A stretch of 64,000 nucleotides of DNA from Lingula anatina. Its lineage: Eukaryota > Brachiopoda > Lingulata > Lingulida > Lingulidae. Below, piece after piece: positions 21,212 to 37,053 of this stretch (positions are counted from its first letter, which is position 1; the number at the start of each line of letters is the position of its first letter). The position numbers were made by a program, and so were the translations under genes. The stretch is from positions 107,992 through 171,991 of the forward strand of contig NW_019773936.1 of assembly GCF_001039355.2 (NCBI RefSeq). Reading direction: 5' to 3'. The notes below the pieces were generated by a model. The model ran no database searches. It was not told where the DNA came from and worked only from the letters and a program-made list of their open reading frames with translations.

Positions 21212-22665
21212 CGCGCGCGCGGTATAGTAAGCATGACAGGCGTTAATTGAGAAAGATAATTATTTTTGTGCTACAATTTGGTCTTGTAATCACTCCTAAT
21301 AAACATGGTGGCAATTGATTGTGGTGAGGACCCGAGATTCTATTTGAATGCTTGATCTGCTATTAATCCTTGTAATCGTTTAACCAAAGCACGGTGGCAG
21401 ATGTGAATGAGGAGTTCAGCGCACTCGAGCAGACCCATTTGACGAGTTCATCGCAGACAGATTCCATATTAAGACTAAGGAAATGAGCGCTGTCCAAACA
21501 ACATATAGTTAATACGCCTGTCACTCCTGTACTGATGCACTGTGTTGTTCATTACATGTTCATGTTAACAGCAAGTTACAAAGATATCACACGTGTTGTC
21601 AAAAATGCACTTTTTTTTGTGTGCGTGTGTGTGGCTTTCTTCATTGTATCACCATGAAAAGATATTGGCAAAATTGTACTCATTCAACTGCTTCGAAATT
21701 ACAATTAAGAGAGACAATCGTGGAACAAATAATAGTAGACTGTATCAATGATGGGACAACTTCAAATAAAGCTAATAAGCAATCGTTAAAATAGGGGTCT
21801 CAAAACAAAATAGACTCCAGCCTGGACAGATCGGCAATTATATTAGTGCAACCGCTGTTAGTTTATTCCACACGTTAGATTAATTCTCGCCGGAAAGACG
21901 TTTCTTTGGGTTAAATTTGCATTAAACAGTAAGATAACCTCGGCCGTGATGCTTGGCGTACCTCATTTCGAGTCATTAAGCAGTTGTTGTGCTTAACCTA
22001 TATTCCTTGTGTATAAAATTTCGAATTCTGGAGGTTCAAATGTATATGATGTTGCGGATGATAGGATTTGTCGCACTGATTATTCATCAATTTCCTAAAT
22101 GTTTTTATGCAAGTTCCTGTGATCCCCCTCCCCCAAACTAAATCAAAGTTCTCAGATGGAAGGTGTCGAGTTGCATTACGATTTTATCTCTTCTCAGCAC
22201 TTTTCTTAAAAACAGAACTACAAGCTGCAACAAGCAGAACTTTCCAGCATCAAAATCACTGGGTGTGTTTTCTATATTTTCAACTGATGAGAAAATAGCA
22301 TGTTTGCTCTAATAAACCAAAAGCTTCAAATAACTGGAAACTGTACATGAAGGAACCTTTCGTTAAAATGTTCCGTAAGAAGCTGTCACATAAAAAGATC
22401 AAAAATAAAAAAATAAAACCACAAAACTACGCATGCGCAATGCAGTACGAAATCCCCTCTTTTCGTTCACAAAAGCATCATTTGTCAAATATTCATATCG
22501 GTGTCAGTTTAATCCTTTCACTATGGCTACAGTCGTTTTTCAAAATCAAGACGGTATCTATTTAGGGTAGGGGTAAGGGTGGGGTAGAGAGAGTGGGTGT
22601 AGTGGTGGGTTTATGTGTGGGTGAGTGTGGGTGAGTGGTTGCAAGGGTGGGTGTGTGTTGGGGGT
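20580..22665. repeat. Duplication B, copy 2
   Basis: Second copy, flanked by unique sequence on both sides. No coding segment is visible in either copy; all open frames are short and differ between copies. Confidence 0.95.
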
Positions 22666-25600
22666 GGGGGGGGGGGAGGCGCCTCCAAGCCATGCAGTGC
22701 TCGCTAGATGTAACTTTTCATCTTTTCGTTCGGTCATTGTTCCTGAGATACAAAGGACAAACTAAAGACACTTTCATTTTATTGTGAGTGATGAGGAACA
22801 TCAGGAAAAGAAAAATCCAATATGTCTTGTCAACCACGAGGGAATTCTGTTACATTAACCATGCTTATAGGCATAATTGTCTGCTGTAATTCTTTTGCCG
22901 TGGGCTGCTTCTTTCTAGTTGCGTTTAGACAGAGACAGGCAGGGACCGATTTCAGTCCAAATTACGAGCTGATCACATGCACTGATCAGTGATTTAGCGC
23001 ACCACGCCCAGCGGGATGTCTATGCAGTCCGCCTAATATGCAGCAGCCGTTTTGACTATATCTAACAGGACTCCATCAAAGAGGTGCTCGCTTCTTTCAC
23101 CAATACGAGTTTGAGTTTGTATCGGAATGCAGCTTAACTGGGGGAAGTGTGTAGCTTCAAGTAATTAGGATTATCAAATGAAAGCATCTAAGGACGCAAT
23201 CTCGGAGAAAGCGAATCAATGAGGATGTCATTCCCTTATTACAGCGCTTCAAATCGAATGCAATCGTTGTGTTCACAGCGTGCTTATTTTCTCCGTTATA
23301 AACTAAACAATGTTGTTTTTCCCAAATCTCAATTCCTGGACGAGATGATAGGACCTCGTCGATAATGCAAAAATGAAAAGGCAACCATTTCCAGGTCTTT
23401 TGATGTATAGTTTTACTACAGAAATAGAATATTTCGGCAATTTAGAGGCAATCCATCGAGGTCTCCGTTCAATAAACCGTATTCTCATGTGTATACAATG
23501 GAATCAATTTTGTACAATAAAACACTGCATTTAGAATGTGTAGGTCTAACTAGCGTAACAGCGTAAGAAAGAAAGAAACATTTCAAAACAGCGTGTTTTG
23601 TCGTGTGCAACGAAACCAATTTAAAGGAGTATGATTCTGACCTTACAGCTTCTGGCAGATAATCTGCTATGACAGCTAGCAGAAGAGATACCAGTTATAT
23701 TGGATTTTATTCAGTATTTCAACTCAAGCGTAAAATTAACTTACAGGCAAAATAAAGATCCACCCAACAGCAATCACCAGAACTATCAAGTAAAACCCTG
23801 TCGATATTGAATAAGGAAGGAACTGAAAAGCATTGATGGGTATCTAAAGAGAAAGTACCAGGTAAAACATGGCCAAACCCACTGTATATTTCGTCATGCG
23901 TGGCGCGTTTCGTTTTTTATTAGCCGAGTCGCCTGCACGAACTGAAATTTTAATGTCATACATATGAAAAACTGAAGCGCTGAATTCCCTTTAGTAACAC
24001 AGGCAGGCACACACGCACCCTGGTCATCAGTTCAATATTAAGGGAGGTAAAAAAATACAATTAATTATTAATATATTCCTACAAAATTATGAATACGCCT
24101 TGAGCTCAAACGTTCAAATCCGACAATTGGCCTTTTCAATTCAACCGTTCCGTTTAAGTTTCAGGTCTCCTTCCATGTAATCCACGACAGAGCAGAAGTA
24201 GAATGAACACTGAAAAAATAACGTGCCAGAGCACAAGTCATGGTGTGCTTGGCAAGCCTTTGATGTTGTTAACATTAATTGCACTAATCAAAGGATAATA
24301 TTACAGGTTTGAATAACATTTTTTTCCTTTTTATCTCATTTGAAGAGACATTTGTCATTGATACAACCAAACAACAATCGACGTGGAGATTGCACTTGTT
24401 GTACGAAAAACAACAGCTGTAATTTTTTTGAAGTGTACATTGAAATATATATATGGATAACAATAAGGTGAAAACTATATGCATTTAAGTTACAAAAGAG
24501 ATGATAACCTAGTACAAGTTAGACAAATGCGGGCTTTTTCCACGCACATTGTATCCTAACTTCTAACAACCGAAAAAATACAGTTTGAGCCACCTGCAAG
24601 GCGCTGCTGGAGGTATGACATTTTCACCTTCCTCCGTACTTGCCCCATTAGCTACCTATCCACAGAGACTTCATCTTTTTATACTATATTATAGTGTATA
24701 GCGACAGAGAAAAATAAATATGGATCGCAGGCAGTCTATTTATAATTCATCCATTCGGGGATTTAAGGGGATGCCCAGTGCTGTGTATTAACTAAAACGA
24801 CACGTATTTTGTGACTTTTACACACATTGAGATCCCTTATATATATATGTCACAGTCAATGTAAAATGCAATAATACTGCAACCATTTTTTGTCATTATT
24901 ACTGAGATTTAAGTGGAGGCCAAATTAAAATAGGCTTACTTTTGCAATCATTTATTTTTCTAGGTACCTAGCTGATATGATATTTTTAAATATTAAAAAA
25001 AAACCAAGTGTGATTAATATTCCAATGAAAGAGCGTACCAAAATGTGCTCTATCATAATAATCATATTAAATATCGTGCTAGCAGAACTGCTGTTCGTTA
25101 TTTGCAGTATACGACTTAATTATGTGCATCGGATCCACAGACAATTGGCAGCAAATGGTAATAAAAGAAAGAAAACAACCTTGAGGTACCCCAGGAAACA
25201 CTTGGATGGCCATAATAACCTCATTTTTTACAATCGATAAATTGCACTCTACATAGCAGCTGGTCTCGGAGGTTCCTCGGAGTAATGGGCATAGTTACCC
25301 CTCTACTATAACCCCCGCTGAGAATTCACAGAAATTAATCTGTACAAGGAATGAGCCCAGCCATGTTTAAAGCGCTTCTTTTTTAACTCAGTTCCCAGTG
25401 GTGCTGACCCACAACTTAACTTTACATCGACGTTCAGCGCTTGTTTTATCATCTTGTTAACCTATGAAATGCGTTGCCTTTCACAATTAACCTCCCGAAT
25501 CTACAGTGAGTTTTGTTCTGAAAGCAGGTAAAGGTGTCTTAATTTGACCCGTTGGTGGCAAACTTTGATGGTAAATCATGTTTTGCTTATTCGCCCTTCC

Positions 25601-25837
25601 AAAAGCTTGTTTCCTTGACATATTTTTATATTAACCATTTTGCGACCAACATGTGTATCGTGATTCTGACCGTAGCTGAACTTCCTTAAACTTCATCTGC
25701 ATCGATCAGAATGTTTGTTACAAGGCCCAGTTCAGCTCACTGAAAAATTCATGAGATTTGACTACATCCATGCGTGTTTTTATAATGGGCATCACCCGAG
25801 ATATCCCGCAGTCTAGGAAATCGGCGTATAAAAAGAA

Positions 25838-25872
25838 GCGAGATTTCGCGGGATTTCGCAGGATTTCGCAGG
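25838..25872. repeat. 11-bp minisatellite, GGATTTCGCAG unit
   Basis: About three tandem copies of an 11-mer (GATTTCGCGG / GGATTTCGCAG). CpG-bearing and resembling motifs at 47750-47830 and 28605-28622. Confidence 0.85.
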
Positions 25873-28800
25873 AAACGTTGGGTCAAGAAAAATGGCAAAC
25901 TAGCAAGTACGGTGTGACAAAGAAAGAAAACTTCCAGGTTTCATTATTGAATACTTTTCTGGTTGTTTTCTCTTATTTTCTGCCAAATTTCAGTCTACTG
26001 CACAGCGATACGAATTCACCATGTTGTGCGTGCCACTTTTGTCACATTTCCGGAGCGTAGAGCTACACTCATATCGCCCAAAGGTGAACATCACCTCACG
26101 CGGGTTCGCGCACCTTTTTCTAGACTCGTATGACGTTAAGCACGGCCGTCAGCCTCTGTGTAGGTTTTCTTAGCCTTTCTTATGCCCATTCAAATGTGAT
26201 TAACTGTTCAAGGCATCGGATTAGGAATAAAAACTCCTAAAACCCTAATCGATATCTAGTAATCCCTTAAAGGGGCCACAGGGTTCAGTGTCTTGACTTC
26301 ATGTTCACGTTTCGCCCGAGCAAAACTACATGTATAAGTCAAGCCCCGAACAAGTATTGACTATGCACCAAGCTTATGAGTGACGTGCAGCTTCTTTCGA
26401 ACATAACCTATGTGTGTTTGTATTACAAGCACGCGTAGAAACGTGTGCATTGACACACGTTTGTGCTAGTGGTTGGTATGGTACATATGACTGAGTAGGT
26501 GAAAATTCGGTGTTGTTGGTATTATTTGCTATTTTGCTGTATTCTGTTTTATGCATCTATTCATTCGTTAATTGATTTTGAACGAGAATGCCTCCGAACG
26601 CTTTTAAAGTGCGCTTTTCAAATCTCCCGCGCTCCAATGTACACTGAAGAAGGGCGAATACTGTAAGTTAAAACGAGTACAAGATTAGTCACCTCCATCA
26701 TCTCTATAAACACTCCCATTTAAATACAAGTTCACTGAACACAAACGGATTTACCCAGTAAAAATGGCAGTTTCTATTAATGATGCACCAATATGTACAC
26801 ACAAGGGAGACTGAAAATGTACAGGGAACACTGAATGCTTCAGTAAATCAACACTACCCTACATTTATGTCGGTTGGCAGCGTTTTAAATAAGAACGGCT
26901 GTTTCTCGAGAATACCCACTAATACAAATAAAGCAAACGAAATATTATATATTATCCACAGAATTGCGTATGACCGATCGCAATAAAAATTGGAGGATTT
27001 TACATTTACACAATCGGCATTGAAACCAGTTTTGACACCTATATAGATTACATTTTTTTCTTTTGAACTGCTGCTTCCCGGATTCGCGGCTAGCAACCAC
27101 TGCATTGCACTGAGGGACGAAGGATCTAGGTTACGATAAGAGCAAATTTCAAATGTAATGGTAGACCAAAAAGAAATTGTCTCCCTTGCTTTTGCTTTTC
27201 CGGGGCACGAGAAAGACATGCCACATATACTTTAGATTTACGCGCAAAAGTTTTTCGCGAGAATGGAATTCTCTAATATCAATTTATTTCGTCTAGTTCT
27301 TTGACTTGACATAAAACAATGGCCATATGTTATATTTGCAGGTAAAACAGTCTATCACAACAATGCGGAAGAACAATCCGATTCAATCACTCCTCAGCAG
27401 TCCAAAAACGCAACAAGCATGATGCACAACTTCCGTATTTTTTTTTGTAACAGACGGCTCTCAGCATACGGCAGCGTGGCTTTGCAGATCAGCAGACGAC
27501 AAGCCTAAGGTCATCCGCATAAACTGATTGCGTTGTTTGCTCGACGATTTACCTACACCTATTTCATGTCAAATCGATCCCTGTGTTTACAATGTAATAT
27601 CTTAGTGCAAACACTTTAAAACACGCGATAAGATACGTCGCATGACCTGAATATGTAAGTACATATCGAGGGTCACTCTACTTTATCAATTATAAACCAC
27701 TTGGAAGAATAAATAGTTCCGGCAAAGTTAATCATAGTAACAAATTGACTATTCGTGATAACCGGTCGTGACAGTCGACATTTTGCGACAGCAGCGATGT
27801 TCCTAAAATACTGCCATCTAACGATATTGGATATACTTTTGTCATGAATAATCATATTTGAAACGAGATGAGATAGCGAACCTTTTTGGGTAAAAATATC
27901 AACAAACATCGCTCTTTTTTTATAAATTCTCCAATCCATTTTAGTGATGAATGGACCAAACGAGTGTAAAATGGCTTTCGCGTATTTTGATTAATTTAGT
28001 TCGGTGTTGCACGTTACACTTAAACAGTCGTTTGTTTGATTTCTTGTGTCTTAAACTGGCATATCTTCTTTTATCTAGGTCTCATGGGAAGGCATATAAA
28101 ACCAATTTTAAGTAATGAAATTCCTACTTTGCTAATAAAATGCCTTTTCACACGAAGTGTAAACGCAAGGAATTAATGTATGTAAGTGTACATGGTCCCC
28201 AAACGCACATCTCTGCGGGATTTTTGCATCTGGGACTGCCGCACATCGTACTGGTCGATAAGAATGGGAAAACCGTCCGTGGCTGATGTCAGGCAAATTC
28301 GCTACCTAAAATATTCGCACTATAAATCCCATGAATGGAAACCAAGTAGATTAAAACAAGATTTTTTGTTCTGTGACAACCTAAAATGAAAAACAGCTCT
28401 ACATGCCGAGTATGTCGTCTTCTCGTCTTAAAAAAAGACACACAAGACAGGGTGAATTCGTTTTGTTGTGCAATACATTATTATGCGCCAAAACATCAGA
28501 CAAAACAACCAGAAAAATATCTGTGGATAAATTCTGTCTCTTTATTCGTTGTCACACTGCACACGCGCTAGACTGTCGTTATTTCTGATCCCACTTTCCT
28601 CTAAATCCCGCAAAATCTCGATTTTAAACTAAGACGTGACTTTGTGGGCTTCCACAGATGACTCCCAATGTGCTTTCCAAAGAACATATCGTCAGGTACC
28701 ATTTAATTGTTTCTCTCTGTGAGGTTGTGGCACGACATTTGCGTTTAAATCACAGGTTAAAATTCTTCCTTTAAGATATAATAATCAATAAACGCCAATC

Positions 28801-29934
28801 GAGAGGGTGTTAATTGCCTTCCAATAAGGGGTGCGTTCTTCACTTTGCCTTAAAGAGAGATCGTGTATTGCAGCCATAATTCATAGGTTTATATATAAAT
28901 GTTAAAGCAGTGCAAATCTGCATTATTAAAACCAAACAAACACAATATTTATTATTCGAATAGCGACAGCATGAAAGCATCTACTGTGAAGGTAAAAATA
29001 TTAAAAAATTCAAGGCCCGCATCTCCCTACAATCCAGGCCCGCCTCCCTGAATAAACACTCGTTTTAAGTGGGCGAGCTTAGAAGTGCCGCACACTATTG
29101 TAACGTTTGAAAGATAATTGGAAACTACTACTTTAAAAGGCGTTTCCAAGCGGATCGGCCCCAGACGGGGCATCACCGTTTATCTAAATACTTAGTACAA
29201 CAAAGAAATATTTTATTAACGAATCTTCATTCCCACTTGTAGTCTTGTGCATCGGTATTTTATATAATAATAAAGCTCAGTGAAAACAACTGTCTCCTGG
29301 TAAAGAAAACTACTTGAATAATTTTTGCATTTGGGTTGGATTTGACAACTGAAGGCAGGATCCACTTGTCATAATTGATTGCAACATCATATTTGCTCTT
29401 ATGACTTAGACGTCACAATACTGATAATAAGATATATTTGTGTTTGATATTTAACATTATATTGCTGAAAGTATGCTTCAAACGGGTCGTAAATTTAATG
29501 TAGCGTAATTTTGTAAATTAACATTAGTTTTGCCGATTTCAATGAAGCGTAATTATCTAATGGGAATCGTACCCAAGATAAAATTAGCTGTCATCGTTTG
29601 GTAGGAAATATATTCATCATGTCAGCTAATTTTTATGACGATTAACAAAATTATTATCAGGTTTGCACGTAAGTGAGCCACCTTTGATTAAGTCTAATTA
29701 AGCCGAGCGTCAACTCGGAACATTAAGTACGGGAATCCAAATGAGTTCAATGAAAACATTACACTACAGTGGAACACGCTACAGTAGGAGTTGTAAATGG
29801 TTGGATAGCGTGCCAACACCTTGTTCATTGCAAATTCTCTATAATTGACGCACACAGGTGCCTTTTGGCAGTTATCTTAAAAGAATTGGAATATTAAGCG
29901 AGAGATAAAGTAATGCTGGCTCTAAAAAAGTATA

Positions 29935-29936
<2 letters not shown>

Positions 29937-29969
<33 letters not shown>
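29937..29969. repeat. (AG)n microsatellite
   Basis: Uninterrupted AG run in intron 1. Confidence 0.95.
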
Positions 29970-29971
<2 letters not shown>

Positions 29972-30713
29972 ATGCCAGAAGGTGTTTAAATGTCTGCTTG
30001 ATTACGTGCTGTCGGCGTTCAACTGGAAGGTACAAGTACGCGTCTTTCGCTGTAATTTGCTATTTTACTACCAATTATCATGCATCCTTCACTTAATCCG
30101 ATCAAAATTTCATACTGAAACTGAGAGTTATAAATACTATAATAAAATAAAGATTTGGGTCATATAAAAAAGTAGGAGAATCACTAATTGGCTTTTTCAT
30201 GCTCAGTTGTACTGGTCTGTAATGCTGATCAGAGCTCATCTCAAATGTACAGGCAATAAACCATAAAGGAGCATCGACATTTAATTAACAAACGTGTCAG
30301 ATAATGCACTTTCTCGCCTGGTGGCCAATTGAGCGATCCCACCAGCCATCGACAGACTGGGAAAACTTTGAAAGGTAGAATTGCTGTAACCGGAAGCAAT
30401 TTTTCTCATTTCAAGGGGTTAGGCCTGGCAGCAAACAGTCCTTGCACCTTAAAAACCTGGTATCTGTTCGCCCGTGTGTTTCTATGAGTCCAGGCTGTAC
30501 TATTTCTAGGACCTTTTTTTCGCTGGGTCTACGAAAGTAAATGCCTAGAGTGTAAATTGAAGCAAAGCCTGTCCTAGAATTGGCAATTAAGATGAGACGT
30601 GAGGGGAAAGTCGATTTTAGAACCATCGAGTGCTTCGCTAAAAAGGTCATCTCATCTTTTCTTGTAAATCCGCTAGACTAAATCATAGTGTCAGAGTAGA
30701 AAAAAAGGAATTG

Positions 30714-30714
<1 letters not shown>

Positions 30715-30760
<46 letters not shown>

Positions 30761-30763
30761 AAA
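30715..30763. repeat. (TAAA)n microsatellite
   Basis: About twelve AAAT/TAAA units in intron 1. Confidence 0.95.
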
Positions 30764-31402
30764 AGAGATCCATCGACAAAAGAGGAATCTGGGCAAACGC
30801 CGTAATAAGCACCTGCAGTTAAACTGAAAGACCAGTGGAAGTAAGCCCAGTCATCATCTCAAAACCCAATTCAATCTAACCCTTCACTCCCGTAAAAATA
30901 ATATAAATCTGTTGATATGGACACTGTCGATGTAAAATATTGTTTTATCACAGGGGATCGACCGCTGGACCTACCCTCCATCAGCGCCACAGACTGATTT
31001 TTCACTAGATACCGGGTATTCACAGAGATGTCTCTGGCTATATATGGACAATTTTCCAACTGTAACCCTGTGCTGAAATCTCTAGGTTGATGACATGACT
31101 GGTGATTGATTAAATTGCTTCAATCTGGCTAAAAGTTAAAGGGTGGAAAATGTGGAATATGTGCCTATAATACCTGCCACCCTGATAGAGGGTATGCTGG
31201 ACCATCCTTTTCAGCTCTTCCCCCCCCCCCCCCCCAAACCCCCACACCCTACATACCTATTTAGTCCGAAAAAAAAACATTTTGTTGGTCCACTAAGCCA
31301 GCAAAGGATTGTGAAAATTCTAAAGCACACCAATTGTTCCACAAGTATAGACATAACCCGTAATTACTTATCAAGTCGAAGAAATGAAGCAATTAGAGGC
31401 CT

Positions 31403-31403
<1 letters not shown>

Positions 31404-31443
<40 letters not shown>

Positions 31444-31444
31444 G
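31404..31444. repeat. (GA)n microsatellite
   Basis: GA run with one GGGA interruption. A poly-C run lies at about 31219-31236 nearby. Confidence 0.95.
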
Positions 31445-33238
31445 GATATATGCATGCTAAAAGTAACGCATAATGGACGGACAAAAATCCATTTCATTTC
31501 GTCCATTTGGCACTTAACCAGGGAGGAGCTTGGTATTTCAACAAGTTTAGCAATCCGAAAACTGACAATACTCGATAATTCTGTAAACGCATCTCTATTC
31601 CGCTTAAAGCCTGAACAGTGTTGCAGGGAAAAAGGCAATTACTTATAATGTGCACAATTTCCATCCCAGAATTAAGGTTTAAACCGTATTGTAAACGGCA
31701 ACGCGGTAAAATAACGATTATTGGCGATCCTAAAATCACCTTAAAACAACAACGGGCTTTCATCCAAAAATAACACCGCATCTGAATGCATAGGTGGCAG
31801 TTGCAAGATGATGTTAAATAGTTCCAATGTGTCGATAGAATAATGCAATATTCGCTTACAGACAGAAAAAATACGCTCTTATGAAGTTACTGCTATGCTG
31901 TTCCTGCATATACAAATACCACCCAAGGGAACTGAATGCAAAGGGAATTTACTGTAAATAGTGTATGCATTAGCATCAACGAGATTGGGGGGGGGGGGGG
32001 ACACTTTCATTTTAATCTTAGCCAGGTGCCACTGAAATAGGTGAGTGCCTTAAAAATAAAGTTCAACACTTGTTGCCATGCCAACTTATCGTTGTTTAAA
32101 GATTAAGATACCCGCATCAAGCATACCGATATCTCTATTTAGACCTATTTTCAACCTATTTTACTCTTACCACTTCAAAGATTCTTCATTTGCTAAATAG
32201 TGTTTAAATCGAAAGTGTTGAGGTCAAATCAGGGGCCTATCTGCCATTTCTGAGTAATCGAGCTCATGGGAATTGGAATAGTGTCTCTTGCGTAATTCGT
32301 CCATGTTATGATTTTTTGCTGCATTTTCGGTTGGCATGCTTTCCGTTTATTCAAATACGCTGGCCTGGCGTGAGTCGCGCCTGTTACTTTCGCGTCTATT
32401 TCATTTAAAGCTATCAGATTAACTGCAAAGCCTCACTGAAAAGGAAAAAGGAAACTCATTCTTGGATACATAAGATACACACACGGGATAAATGTAGAAT
32501 TAACTAATAAAAGACAAGTCCAATTGTGCGGGAACGACCATCGTTGCCGTAATGAAACTCCCATTTGGACACAAAATCATTTCAATTAAGCTAAAACACA
32601 CTCCATTGAGTGTCTAAAAGCAAAATAATGACCACATCTGTAACTTCATGTACCAGACTGAAAGTACCCAATTAAGCGCTTTTCCTTTCGTTGAACAAAA
32701 AAAAAAAATGATTCGCGGCAAATCCACACTTTGTTCACACAAAACCTAAAATGGGGACTAAACTAAAATTAAGTTGGTTAGGCATATGAATGGCCAACAC
32801 CTCAAACTTTCTTCAAAGGTCAACAGTGTATGTAAAGCTCGCCTAAGACCATATTTTGCGAAGTTATTAGAAAACGCACGAAGAGATCGAGATAATTCCA
32901 TTCAAAATACAACTCTCAGAGCGAGCAAAGCGTGGGGCATCAGGATCCCCTGCCATCTAATAATTGTCATATAATCAGATCAAACATATAATGCCGCAAT
33001 CTATCAGTCACTAACAGAACTATATAGACAGGAAATGATTACAATATTCTTATTGTCTATTTCGTTGAATACAGTGGCGTTTTTTAATTAGAGTCTGGGT
33101 CAGTAAGAAAAGATCTCACCAGCAAGAGAGCGGTATAATCAGATAAAGAGTGAAATAAGTCATTATGTGGACCACAGCAAAGAAACACAGAGCGGAATCT
33201 GGGAAAATAACCATAGAGTAATCACTCAGTGATAAATT

Positions 33239-33251
33239 CTCTCCTCCTCCT

Positions 33252-33347
<96 letters not shown>

Positions 33348-33350
33348 GAC
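33239..33350. repeat. Compound (TCC)n(CT)n(CA)n tract
   Basis: About 110 bases in three consecutive simple-repeat types in intron 1. Confidence 0.95.
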
Positions 33351-36300
33351 AAAAAGTTCCATATGTTTTCCAAAGTAAAAGAGACAAAAAGAGAGATAGA
33401 GCAAGGCAAAATGGGTGAAAAGGGAGATGCCGAGGACGGTCTTATAATGATAAATATCTATCAATCTGTCAGCATCTGCCAGATCATCTGTCAGTGGGTA
33501 TATTTAGCAGTCCCAAGCACCTCATCAAGGAACGACATACAAATAGAATCGTCTCTGCCCCATTAACCTACGAAAAAGTCTAAAACCGAAAAGGTTAAAA
33601 GTCTTGTGTAATTGTTTGATTCCCAGAAACGTTAAACATGTCGGGCTGGCTGTCAAACTATCCCCTCGAGTCGAATACTCGGTTATAGCATGCCTTGCCG
33701 CGAATAGAAACCATTCTGATTTAATTACACTAACTGTTTGATTATTTGTAAATATTCATCCGTGGAGCAAGTGCAACCCGTCTCGCGTCTGAACGATGCT
33801 CATGATTTTAGTTTTTTTCAAAATATTTCATTTCACATTTTGTTTTAGCCAGCTGAGCAAGTAATACCGGCATTATATAAATCATATTAAAAAAACTACA
33901 CATAAAACCACTATATTTTCAATGGTTTCTATATTTAGTAGCTAGATATATATTGAATGTGTTTTAGATTTGTGATTAGCTGAGCTATACTTGTGAATGT
34001 CTGATACCAACACACAAGCGATATATTTTGCAAAGCACATACATATGTCTCAATATTACAGTGAATCTTTATTATCGCCTCCTAAAATAAAGTAAATGTG
34101 TGAACATATTCGTATATTCTCGCCTGGTGTGAAGAAGATATGACCACGATCTTTCCCAAAGAGACGCTCCTTCTCCTAATATCGACACAGTCGACAGGCG
34201 TACACGGAACATGTCGTAGCGTACTCAGTAATAAAGTAAATAATCTGCCTCTGACCCGCGTCCCTCTCTGTGACTTTGTTATTCTAACGATTATATGATA
34301 TTGGAAGGCTGGTCAGAAATCCATAGAAAACCCGCATTTCCATATTGCCGGTTAAATCATTGGGAGACCGTATCAGAGAAAAAATCTTATTATGGTTCTT
34401 CGACCAAATCCTATTTGCGGACGCTTAACCTGTAGTTATGAAGTTCGGTGCCGGGCAACAATAAAGACAAAGTTGTTCTCATTAATGTTATCAGGATTTC
34501 TAAACGTGCCAGGAATAATTGCTATCCCGTGCTGCAGTTTAATTGACTTGTGCGCGAAAACATCGATATCCACTTGAGTTGGCATATTAGTGACGTAACT
34601 ACACGTTCCAATAGAGTCTGAAATACAATATACCGTGATCGTATGTTGGCAATGAAATGTTATACAAACCTGCATTACTATTGTAGTATGTAAAGACAGG
34701 GGGACCCAAAAATGCAAACTCACGCGATACAGCTACATATCCATATACGTTCGTTTACAAACTTTTACATGGTACATGTACCGGTGTTATTGCTTCATTG
34801 TCAAAGGCATAAAAAGCAAAGATATTAATGCCATTGCTGACGTGGGTGGGGAGAGGGGAGGGGGGGGGGCAAACCATATGTGTATACAAGTAGTGCACAT
34901 ATACAATGTATGTGTAAGTATGCCGTATAAACCATCTTCGTCTACCTTACAAGCAAGCCATCTCTTAATAGAAAGACATTCTATTGTTGTTGGTACATGT
35001 AGTATCCGTCTTCTCACAGTAAATTGAATACAGTAAGCACTTATGGTACAGTACATGGAGGTACGAGTACATCTTCCGTTTTTAGGGCGTTTCTTATATT
35101 ATAAAATAATTAAATCGATAACTCACACGCCAGCGCGCGCGCACACGCACACATGGACATACACATACATGCAGACTACCTCTCTCACACAAAATAGAGA
35201 GAGCGAGAGAGTTTTAAGCCTGGTGATGATAATAATGAACTATTTATCTTATGATGAAATATAAAGATGTTTGCCATTAAACAACCTATACTATCAGCCC
35301 AGCACTACATAAATTTTTGTTGTCAAAGCATGCTGTGTGAATTAAGGACACCCTCTTTAATATGTCTAGACCTCAAAAGAATGACGTAAATTGTGATAAT
35401 ATTTTCTGCACATGTTTAAAATTTAGTAACGCCCGCCCTCCTCCACACTGCCTCGGTATGGGACTCTTGCTTCTCTTTTATGATATTCTAAGCATAAAAT
35501 GAGTGCCGAGGTTTACACAAGTTCAACATGTACAATAATTTATTTAATATATTGAAACAGTTAAATAAACGACGTGACATTGGCACGCGACCATATGTGC
35601 ACAGCCAAATGCTGGTATATAAAATAATGAAATATTAATTGCGTATAATAATCCCAGGCCACATACTTGAAAACCCTAATGTTAGCCCAGGGGGTTAAAT
35701 TTAGACTTATCTGAAGTGTCACACAGCAGAGCATGTATGCAATAGTTGGAAGCGCGTGTTTCAGAAAGAGTACATCTAAGCCCTTCCTAATTTTTGTGAA
35801 CAGCTTTTGAAAAATAACCTCAAATGAATATTTAGTATGTGTGCAAATGAATCAACAATGCGGGTTTGACATAAAGCTTACTGTAAATAAAAAAATTCAC
35901 AGTATTTTATATATGCATGTTTGAGTAGGACAAGTTTTAGAAGAGATGAAACGATTCAATGAACTGTTACGCTTCGCTCTTTTTGTTAAGATTAAACTGA
36001 TATCGTATTCATCAATAATTGTCATCACGGACCATTTTGACAGTCATTCGCATAATTGCAGTCTGTTTAAATGCTCCAAAATACATCACCATGCTATGGT
36101 TTTGATAAGGTTTAACCTAAGTGCATGAAAGCTCGTGGTTGTTTTTTAAGATTACCATATGTTTATCCGGCAAATGATTTAATCAGACGTGTTATATGCA
36201 CTGAAAGTTACAATAAAATATTCTTCAAACAACAGATAAATCAGAGTTATTACTACTCAAATGGCAGCATTACCAGAACTGGTACAATGCAATAACTCTA

Positions 36301-37006
36301 ATATTTAGCTATCGTTTGAAGAATCTATTATTGTAACTAATCAGTTTGTTTTCTATATCAATATAAATGATGCCAGTGCAACAGCGTGGTACGGGTACTG
36401 AAAAAAAAAAGAACAACTTGATACTTTCAGGCCGCAAAATAAATAGCATCGTATATCTGTCTTCATCAGTATCACAGTACTGGGGAAGATTGAGCATATT
36501 AGTAAGTGCGGTGCATTAATCTCAGACATGCCATATCCCTTAATTTACATACACGTATTTTTGAAAGCACACATAAAGTAGTGCATAGTATCTATTCTGA
36601 TGTCAAAAACAGTCTAAGAAAAGAAGTTTACGATGAGATAAAGATTAATGCCAGTCGACGAGCGTCACATTTCGATAGGATATTTTCATATAATCTATAA
36701 ACGAAGCCCTGGATTAGGCTAAACGTTTTACATTAACTTGATTGTTTTACATTAACTTGATTGATATCATGTCGAGATTATGAGGAAACACTGTTGTCTG
36801 GAAAGAATATAAGTGTCATACGATAAGTTTCGTTTTACAAGATGCACCAGGAAGCGTCTTTAGTTATTACTGGGACGGGCATGTATGTCTCAAGGAGGCC
36901 AAAAAAGATCGAGCTGCTTTATGTTTTGTTTGCTAAGCGCGTATTTTGTTTTAATGGGTAGTAAAACTGATGTCTTTCTTCAGCACAACGCACACCAAGA
37001 CACACG

Positions 37007-37009
<3 letters not shown>

Positions 37010-37051
<42 letters not shown>
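37010..37051. repeat. (GA)n microsatellite
   Basis: About 21 GA units in intron 1. Confidence 0.95.

Positions 37052-37053
<2 letters not shown>

Noticed and set aside
26854-27219. 121-codon minus-strand open frame in intron 1
   Set aside because: No recognisable motif; length is within reach of chance for this many frames.
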